Positions 20,601 through 30,900 of a stretch of DNA of 64,000 nucleotides are shown here, piece by piece. The position numbers were made by a program, and so were the translations under genes. The notes below the pieces were generated by a model. The model ran no database searches, had not been told where the DNA came from, and saw only the letters and a list, made by a program, of their open reading frames with translations. Source of the stretch: Armigeres subalbatus (taxonomy: Eukaryota > Arthropoda > Insecta > Diptera > Culicidae). Where the stretch lies: contig NC_085141.1 in NCBI RefSeq assembly GCF_024139115.2, forward strand, positions 178,262,994 to 178,326,993. The letters are read 5' to 3'. How positions within the stretch are numbered: the stretch's first letter is position 1; each line of letters opens with the position of its first letter.

Positions 20601-23600
20601 CGCTGAAAGAAAACGGACATCATTTCATATCAATTCATACGCACATTTATTGTAGAATATCCTCAGCTATAAGGTTGAGGGATATCCAATGCGATTTGTG
20701 ATCAAATAAATCTGCTAACCGAAGGTTTGTCTAGCAAAATGTTTTTTTCAAAATATTTTTTTGTTGGCGATTGGTGCGATTTGGCAGAACCCCGGCCATA
20801 TATGAAAATTAAATAGTCTGTGTAGATTAGGATTTTCTGTATTCCTTCAGTAAACATGTTCGTTCCGTTTCCGACGGATTTATATGATATTTCCTCATGC
20901 GAACATCCCGAATAAGGTTGAGCAAATCGTGAAATACTATAATTAAGAATCGTATGGAAATTTCGCATGGGCAGTTTACAGCACATTTTCGCCTACTATG
21001 TAAGATAAATAAGTAGAAGCATAAGCACTAGAACGCTAGTGACGCTGTAGTCATTTAAATTATTTTGCCAGATTATGGTTCCACAAGCTTCAATTGGCCA
21101 TTGTAGTACCGGTACTTTGGCTGCAACATTTGGAACGACATTAGCAATCTTATACTTTTGAATCAACTGATAAATATGGACGCAAATTGTAGGAGAATTA
21201 AACATAATAATAACAATAATTGAATAATTTAAGAAATCGAAATCAGTTTGAATTGAAACGAGTACAAATAACCAAATTAATCCACCACTAATGCAATTCA
21301 ATCGAAAGGATCAGCAACCTGTAAAGCCAATATAGAAACTCGTTTGAAATCAAGCTTAATTATAAATTGACATTAAATGATTTAATGTTCGTGCCTCAAA
21401 CACTTTGAAGTCCTTGGCTTATATAGTTGATACCTAATTTGAAATCCTGTTCCTAGTGTTGTTTTTGAACATCGCAGCAACTTACTGAAGCACTCACACT
21501 TAATTTTTTTTACCGGGATCTCAGCAAAATATTGAACTTTTACCGAGATTCGCACAGCCGTGCCCCAGCAAACATGTTTTTTGCCGAGATTTCTGTCAAA
21601 ATTGCTGAGAATCAGCAAATATTTTGCCGAAAATCAGCTAACAAACGCCATTTTTGCTGAAATATCAGTTTTTTATTTTGCTGGCGCACGGCTGTGCGGA
21701 TTTTTGCCGAGCTGCAGAAATAAAAACTAAGTGTGCTGGATATGAGATATTGGTATGAGCAAGACAGTAAAATTATATTCAACACAAACATTGAACAAGC
21801 ATTATGTTTGATTTCTCACAAGTTATCCTATTCAATCCACTTTCAATTATCTTAGTTAAACAACAAGGAAGTAAATACATATCGCGCAATCAAACTATAC
21901 ACACATGAGGGTAACCCTCTAAGCATACAGGCCCCTCCGAAACTTTCAGAAATACGCAAAAAATGATAATCCATTCTTTACAGTTTTTCCGTTCGTAAAC
22001 TCTCAAATGTTTTTTTTTTTTAGACTATCTGTTTCAAGGGGTGTGTATTATACGTATGCGTGAATATGAAGGACCATTCATAAATTACGCTATTTGTAAT
22101 TTGACTTCCTCCCTTTGTGACAATTACATCAGCTATACTTTGGTTGAGGTCGCCACATTTCATCGAAGACCTCCCCTCCCCTTAAAGTGTAACATCATTT
22201 ATGCGCGATTCCGCCAAGTGTATCACGTCTCGCGGGTCTAGTTAGTACGAAAACCAATAAGAAAACGTGATTTCAAGGACACCGGCATCCCGGCCGGTGT
22301 TGCTTAGAACAACCACTGTTTTTGCTTTGGCTGCGCAATTAATGATCGTGCGGTTTCCGTACCCCTATAGATAATATATGTAAGCCGGCAGCCAGGCCCC
22401 TCTAAATTTAACGCGTTTGCGTGCGCGACCTTGTCTGGGGCGGTGCGTGTTGTTGACACTTTTGAAACCAGTCGAATTTTTGGCATGCGGAATCGAGACT
22501 GTAGATAACGTCGATATTGTTTTCATTATCATACTCACCGAGAATGTCCTCTTGTGGGAGGTTGTACGACTGGTAGATTTGAGCGGACGTGTTGATCAGC
22601 TGTCCCTCGTTCCAGTTCCACACGATTGTGGCGTGGATACTTTCCAGGGCTTTGATGATCTTCTCCAAACGGTACTGGTCCATCACCGGATCGAGGTCCA
22701 TGTTGACGTAGATAATTGGTTCCCGGGAGTGCTCTAGAAACAGGGCAAGATCTTCGCCGATTTCGTCGCCGATGGTTACTTTCCGGTGAATTCCACCGAG
22801 ATAGACGGTGGTGGGACCAACCGGGCGAACATTTCCCAACGCTTGGTATGTGTTGACGAGCAGCAAGTCAGCGCTTTGCTCAATATCGATAAGGTTCGGT
22901 AGGTTGGGACCAAAGTTTGCGCTGGCAATGGTGTTCTGCTTGGGGATTTCGTCCGTGTAGTAATAGAAGCTGGAAGAGAGGTGGAAGATGGGAAGTTATG
23001 AGACAAGGGTTTTGGCGAGTGACGTAAAGTAGGAGAGGTAATGTGCGATAATGGATTGATAAGCTTTGTTTGGTGACGAAAGGCGTTGCATACTGTTGGC
23101 AATGAAACTGATTATCGGTCGAGTCAACAGCGTTTTGCGTTTGAAAATAACATGTTTTCGTGGAAAATTGCAGAATGATGATGCGTTTTCATGTTTATAT
23201 AAAAAATATATTTTCTTATCATAGTAACAAATTCATGCGTCAGTTGAATAATAATGTGTTTTCTTCACTGTTCGATAAAAATCTGTAATAACAATGATAT
23301 AATTCATTCATATCAACTGATACTATGCTTGTGAATTTGTGCAAATATTGGCTGGATGGTTATTTTTTAATTTTTAAATCAATTTCAGTGCGACTGTGAT
23401 TCTGAGCTATTATAAAATCAAAACGAAAAATTCACTAGTTGATTAGAGCTTTCGACCGACAGCTGCTCGAAGCAATCTTCTGTGATCCAACCAAAATGGT
23501 TGATGTTTCGGTTGAAATTCCCAAAAGATGGATCATTAACTATTTGCTTATTTTCGGGGCATAACGCTGCTCCAAAATATTCGTAATGTTTTGTGCAAAA

Positions 23601-24877
23601 ATTGAGCTGAGAAATTAACAATATCTGGGCTGTAATTTGTGACGAATGATCGTGGTGCTCAAATGTACAGGATCACGTTTCATGTCAATTTCGTTCTGGA
23701 GCATGTCAATAAACTCACTCCATCATATCACATTTGCAATACCCATCCCGCACGGGGAAAAGTGGAGAACATTTGGGATTTTTTATTCTTTGATATGAAT
23801 CACCAACTAACCATCTTGCAAGTTGAATAAATATAATATGAATATAGTGCAAAACGTACCCACGGGGCAAAATGGTCTCACTCATAAATTCACTCATATA
23901 ATCTTTTGTAGGACGTTTCTGAACATATATAACCATTACAATTTAATATTAGTTATTCATTATTGAGTTGCAATGGATAACATTAGATAAATCCCTTCAT
24001 TTTCACTTCAATTTTACGATTTGCGATTTTTTCACCTCACTCGTAAGATTTTCGTTCAATCTATTAAGACAAAACAAACAACCATGCGTTCACCATTAAT
24101 TCATATGCAATGGACCAATCAATAAGCAAAAACTGCCGTTATGAAATGAGCAGATCGCGCCACCGTAGACATGTTCTGTCAAGCACACATGAATAGAAAT
24201 ATGCGTATACAGTGCCGCCGTTGTTTTGATGCGGTGAGTGCAAAATGAGTTACTTTGATTGATCCATTGAGTAATTTCATATCACTATTCGGACGTTTTG
24301 TCCCAGGCCCATTTAAAACATTTCAAATGCGTTAGTCACAAAAGCCTTGTTGTTTTGAACAGAAGATCATTGTTAAATGTTTTGTAAATTTTACAACTGC
24401 ACGTTGAATTGGTACGGTATTTTGTTTGCATTGGTGAAAACATCGAAAGGAGGGTAGGGGAAGAGGCCCCAAAAAGCCACCCCCCCCCCCTGGGGGACGG
24501 GGTATGTCCTCATATTTACCTATTTGGCATGTCCGTTATAAAACTAGACCAAAAATTATGTAGGTTAGTTAAAAAAGTGTCAAAATAAAGGATAGGAAGG
24601 TTGGGCCCTCCTTAGCCGTGAGGTAAGATGCGCGGCTACAAAGCAAGACCATGCTGAGGGTGGCTGGGTTCGATTCCCGGTGCCGGTCTAGGCAGTTTTC
24701 GGATTGGAAATTGTCTCGACTTCCCTGGGCATAAAAGTATCATCGTCTTAGCCTCATGATATACGAATGCAAAAATGGTAACCTGGCTTAGAAACCTCGC
24801 GGTTAATAACTGTGGAAGAGCTGAATGAACACTAAGCTGCGAGGCGGCTCTGTCCCACTGTGGGGATGTAATGCTAA

Positions 24878-24908
<31 letters not shown>

Positions 24909-27900
24909 AAGGTTGGAAAAACCGGGATTTTCCACATTTTGATGAAACATTTAACATTTCGGCGAGGCAAAACGCCCTATGGGGACTAACAATGTACTAC
25001 GCGTCTCCACGCACTGTCCACACCAGGATGCTGTTTCGTCGACGCGTGGTTCGTTATTCCCAACGAACTGCCAGCTAGAAGGCGTTTTGCCTCATAAGTT
25101 TTCCGGCTACGAAATATATTATTTCACTCCAAAAGTCAAATTTTGATAGGAGGCTCGGAGACACATAGTGTTATATACCAATCGACTCAGCTCAGTATGT
25201 GTGTGTATGTGTGCAGCCCATGATTTTTTTTTTGTTAAACGCGTTTCACATAGAAGGACTTGACCGATTCGAGTGCAACTGGCTTCATTCGACGGAGCAA
25301 ATTTCCTAGAGGACACTATTGTTTTTGTTTTTTCAATAAATCAAGCAGTTTGGGTTATACAGTGTTGACCCGATTTTGCCACTCCCCGATTTTGTCTACC
25401 CCGATTTTATCAAGTTTTCGACCCGATTTTATCACGTCCCGATTTTGTCACGTTTTCGACCCGATTTTGTCACGTTTTCGACCCGATTTTGTCACGTTTT
25501 CGACCCGATTTTGTCACGTTTTCGACCCGATTTTGTCACCCCAAAATTTTTGTAATTCTTTTTATTTTCGTAAATAATACCAAAAACAACAATTTTCATG
25601 AAATAGCTATCACCGCCTGTAGCTTATTACGAACGACTTCTGAGTACCTGGGCAATATTCGATAAGCAATTTCGACAAGAAAAAACGGGTACCGTTCACG
25701 CATTTGGCCTTCCCAAGGCATAAAATGATTCATTTTTGTGGAATGAATAAAAAAAATGAAATTTTTTTTTTTTCAATTTTGTCACATACCCTGTTTTATC
25801 ATCCCAAAATTCACCAGGGGGTGATAAAATCGGGATATTACTGTAGTTTTATTTTTCAATCAACAAAAACACTGTTGACATTCACACATTGAATCATTAA
25901 TAATTTTAGCCGTGGCGCAACCCATTACTCTCATAATAATTGCTCGAAAATTACTCAATTATTTAGTAATTTTTAAGCAGCGTAGTAGAGTTCCATCGAA
26001 TCTTTTAACCGCCAAGATGTAGGGCATTAGCATAAAATTTACAACATCACCGTGGTGCATCGAAATCCGTACACCTAAGCACTTAATATTATTAAAAAGT
26101 CTCTAGAAAACACGAATCGAATTCAAATTAAACGTTTTTTTTATGATAAATGTACACGAGGCCCTCTATTTTTAATGTGCTTCTCTGTATTGTATTGAAA
26201 ACAACGTAAAATTTGATCAAATTATGAAAAAAGGTAATACATTTGGATTCATAATCCGTCCACCGTGGACGGATTTCGAATCATAAGATCATAATCCGTA
26301 CACATGTTTTCTAACTAAATATCTAATTCAAAGCAGACCGATTGTCCAGGCTACCACTGCGAATTGTTCAATACGCATTTTGAGCCCGCGGAATTTTATT
26401 CTGTGGATCTTACTCTATTAATTGCAATTTGCAATTTAAACACAATCACTTTCGGTACAATTATACCCGACACGCGACAAAATGGCACCTGAAACTTTGC
26501 GCTTTCTGGGTGGCGATTTGTTTTTCGATCGTGATATTTTAATTTCAGAGCATATTTTCCATTTCAACGGCCAGAAAGCTTACTGTCAAGTATAAGATCA
26601 GGATAAGATAAAATTTATCTTATAATGATTTATAAATGTATTCCCTCAAGCCCCCTTTAATTTAGTAATATCTCACGAAGTGGACGGTATTCGGTGCTGT
26701 ACGGATTTCGGTCCCCCACGGTAATTCGAATTCAACATATTGAATCGAGAAAGGCATAATCACCACTTGGGGACAAATTTGGGTTTTTGAAATATGATTG
26801 ATTCTACAATTTTTAAATGGCCTCAGCTGGCATGTTGCATGAGGTAAAAATACCAATGAAAATTGTTACAGCTAAGACATTAAAGCATTATTTGTTTAGC
26901 TAGGGCATATTGCCCCTCCTTCCCCTACATTTTGAATTGTTCTCCCCTACATGAACAGACAGATTAATCCCCGCACCAAGGCTACACAGAAAAAAGCAAC
27001 GAAAATTAAACGATATGTAAAAACAAAAATAAAGTGAAAATAAATAATTTGATGTATTTTTCTCTCATCATGTAAATTTTATTTAATACTGATTTTAGTT
27101 ACAACTCAGTCAGCTTCATTTTAACGGTTGAATGAATATTGCGTTTATTCTTATGCTTAAAATATATGCACAAATATAAACGTAATTTCACAGAATATTT
27201 TTAGCTGTGTATGGGCTTCAACTCAAACGTGTAGTCTGTAATTTTATACGACATCATGTGTGGATTAAATGAAAGCACTTAACGGCTGTATGTGCTTATC
27301 TACAGATGGCTACTGTAAATAGGTCATGCATTGCTGGCTTACAGCGGGAACTCAGCTATTTTTTTATTTCTTCGTCTTTAAGGCATATACAAGTTTATTT
27401 CTGTAAGTATTTTTAACTAACAGTGGACAGAGGATAGTTTTATGAGAAGCCCAACCGCTCACATAAAAAAGCACGCTCTCAAGACACAAGATTGTTTGCT
27501 CTAGTTATCCAGGAAGCTCCGGCGGATATTGGCCGATTGAAAATCAGCAAAACCCTTGGAGTTAAACAGCAGCTTAAGAAAGATACTAGAATACGATGGT
27601 GAGGCATTTACTGGTGAACTGCTTCGGGCAATCGCCAACCGTCTTTTTGACACACTTTGATCTACCCTTTCTTCATATCCTTGTCGTTTTGACCTTACAT
27701 GTTTTCCGAAGCTCGCCCTTCATAATCGCCCAGATTTTTTTTGTATTTGGAGAAGTCTTGGCGAGTTCGACTGATTTACCGACTTCGGCACTACAACATC
27801 GTTGCCTTCGTAATACTCCATCACTGGTTTTGCGTAATGACACGATGCTAAATCCGGTCAAAACAGAGTGCCTCCTCCGTGGGATCGTAAAAAGGGCAGC

Positions 27901-30900
27901 AGGCGCTTCTTAAAGCATTCTTTTTTATATTTTTGGCAGTTGATGGTGCTGGTCGTTATGTACGGCTTCGTGAATTTGCGGTACGCTCAGACCGCCTGGC
28001 ACATCAAGTACTTCTCGAAAAATGTGTTGCCTTCTTCTTCCGAAATTTCGCTGCACCAACAAATCGTGGTATAACTTCATGGCGTGGCATTTGGTCACCG
28101 TATTCTTTTTATTAGTTCGATTAGTTGCCTCCCTGAACTTAAAGACATGAAGGCCACGCCTCGAATCGGATAGCTCGGATTGCGCTTGAAGTAATCCCTA
28201 ACCTTTTCTGTGTTTACGAAGTCGGTAGTCTTCGCTCTTCGATTTTACCACACGGAACATGGTCACATAATAGATTCTCAACTGTTTCGCGACCCACTCG
28301 TGTAACTGGTCTGGATTTCCCACGACCATGCCCATCATTTTTGGACGAAGCCGTTTAATTTATCCACACTTAACCTTTAAAAGGCAAACCGGTAAAACTT
28401 TAAAACATTCGTAATTTTTGTCACATATCTACAGTAGTTGGTGTTCTGCTGAATTACACGATATTGTCTCGATCTTCTGAGAACAATGGAATTAAGATAA
28501 CGCGAGGTACTTTGGCCATATGGTCAAACAGGACATTTGGTCGATGAAGTTGTTTGGTCATTTGGCCGAAAATGCCATTTGGTTGAACAGGTTAATTCGC
28601 CGATAACGCCGTTTGGCGTCATATCGCCGAAGATGTCGTTTCTTGGTCAAATGTTAATTAGCCAAAAATATCATTCAACCGAAAAATATAATGGCCGAAA
28701 GAGATATACGTCGACTTGAAAATGTCGTTAGGCCTAACGGATCATATGGCCCCAAGGTTTTGTCCAGGGTGGGACGACCCTACGTTGTGTTAACTTTCTC
28801 TAGTATCCAGACAAATAAAGTACAACTGCTGATGATTTCATTGTTGGTTTATGACCTCCGAGAGGCAGCGTGCCAGCTTGAATGTTACGGAAATTGACCG
28901 AATACCGAAATTGGCCGAAAATATCACATGGTCAAAAATAGAGTTTTTCCGAAGGGAACATACGGTCGTTAATTTGACAGAATACATTGAACATTAAGCA
29001 GAACATGTTATTTGGTAGAAAAATAATCAGTTAGTCGGTAATGATGTAAAAAATCAACAGTGAGTAGACTTAAGTTGAAAGTGTTGTGAATTTGCTTTTA
29101 AGTTTTCGTTATATCCCTTAGCGCTATTCTAGTGAGCTAAAATTAATGACAAAAATTTGCTACTTTTTACAGTTACTTCTCATTTCTCATCTCTCATCTC
29201 TGATAAAACTTTTCCTATCTAACTACTCATTGAAGACGTGAGAAGACGCCATATTTCTCATTTCTCACTTCTCGTTCAACACTTATTACAGTGAGAAATG
29301 AGATTGAAAAGTGAAAGTGAGAAGTCGCAGAAGAAATACGCAAAAAAAAGCGACGTCTCACATTTCACGTTTTATTTCTCACGGTTATTATTCACACTTC
29401 TCATTTTTCATTTGTTTTTTTTCTCATTTCCTATTTCTGTTTTAAAATTAATCACTTCGCACATTTCAGAGTGAGAAGTTCGAAAGACAAGTGAGATGTT
29501 AGAAGCAAAAAAGAGGAATGAGAAGTGAGAAGTAAAAACTAGAGAGAAGTTTTACTTTTCCTTTGTCACTATGAAAGACCATGCTGAGGGTGGCTGGGTT
29601 CGATTCCCGGTCCAGTCTAGGAAATTTTCGGGTTGGAAATTTTCTTGACTTCCCTGGGCATAAAAGTATCATCGTGTTAGCCTCATGATATACGAATGCA
29701 GAAATGGCAACTTGGCTTAGAAACCTCGCAGTTAATAACTGTGGAAGTGCTTAATGAACACTAAGCTGCGAGGCGGCAATGTCCCAGTGGGGGATGTAAT
29801 GCCAGTGAAGAAGAAGATCTATTCAACCAGAAACATATTTACAAAATGATTTTAAAAGAATTAAATCATTAGAACCAAACCTTTAGGATTCTGATGGCTT
29901 GGGTGTTTAACAAACTGATAAGAAGTAGCGATAAAAAAGAGCTTAATTTTGTTTCGTAAAGGTTTGAGTCAGACCTTCTGAATTTTATATCTTCAATTTG
30001 TTGCTTCTTTTCGGTAAACCAAAATTACCTACCAAAACCTATCAAGCTTTCTCATTTATATTTCTATTCGTTTCGGTTTTCTGAAAAAAATATTTTGTTT
30101 TTTTGATTTGGCTGCTTTGAACGCCTGCCGTTACCCTATTAGATTTTTTTTGTTTTAATATGAATAAGTGTTTTATCGCATCTCCATAACCGGCACCCCA
30201 CGGAATGTTGTGGGGTTTTGCAAAATATGTAAACAAATAGCGATTTATATTCTCTGGGTTTTCATCAGTTTTTATTCCTGGACAGTGCCCACAGATCGAC
30301 GAATACGTAAATATGCAGTTATTTCCAGCCATGCTTAAAGAAATTTCCAGTGAAAGGCAAGTAAAGTAAAGGCAAGAGTGAAAATTATTAAAAACGAGAA
30401 GATCGCGCTATTATTATCTATTATGATGCAGCTTTGAAGTTCAGACAAATGATCGGTGCAGCATCCGATTTGTAACTTTTCCTCTGTTATTCAATCATTT
30501 GAAGAATATCATAATTCATAATTTTAAAAAATCTGTTTTAGTTGTGGATGAAGTTTTCAAATATGATTTAAAAACAAATGACCATTGACCAGTTTACCCT
30601 GGAGTTGAAAGCAAAGTTTACTGCTTCAAAAGCAAAAATAGTGCAAATTCTATTGACTTTAAATCGCTTGTAATATAATAATATATTTATCTGATCGTAT
30701 TTGTTCACGATTCTCACCCTCTCAAAATAATTGAAAGCAAAATCATGGAAAGCAAAGGAGGTAATATAACGAACCACAGTTTTGCTTTAATTTATTCTCC
30801 ACTTGACCACTTCTAACTTATCGACCAGTTTTATCTAGTTCAAGTATGTTCTACATTTGTACCATTGGCAAACGACGTTCAATGGCTTCTCTAGTGCAGG

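Larger units (their letters stand above)
14606..22538 (-). other. UGT intron 2 (about 7.9 kb)
   Basis: GT..AG intron holding MITEs at 15354-15548, 16449-16638, 16760-17153, 17364-17546, 18357-18585 and 21498-21735, a partial SINE at 17154-17242, and a degenerate minisatellite at 19170-20030. The stretches 14606-15350, 15550-16446, 17550-18350, 18590-19165, 20035-21495 and 21740-22538 show no gene. A TGTAGCGCCGGTGACGCTAC start near 14850 resembles an LTR end, but no partner was found. Confidence 0.8.

Noticed and set aside
20996..21301. 101-codon minus-strand frame with hydrophobic ends in a UGT intron
   Set aside because: It has no ATG at its start (begins at TTG), no family resemblance, and lies in intronic repeat-rich DNA.
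25260..25577. 105-codon frame with repeated RFCHVFDPILS-like text
   Set aside because: It follows the 22-bp tandem array inside a MITE, not a gene.
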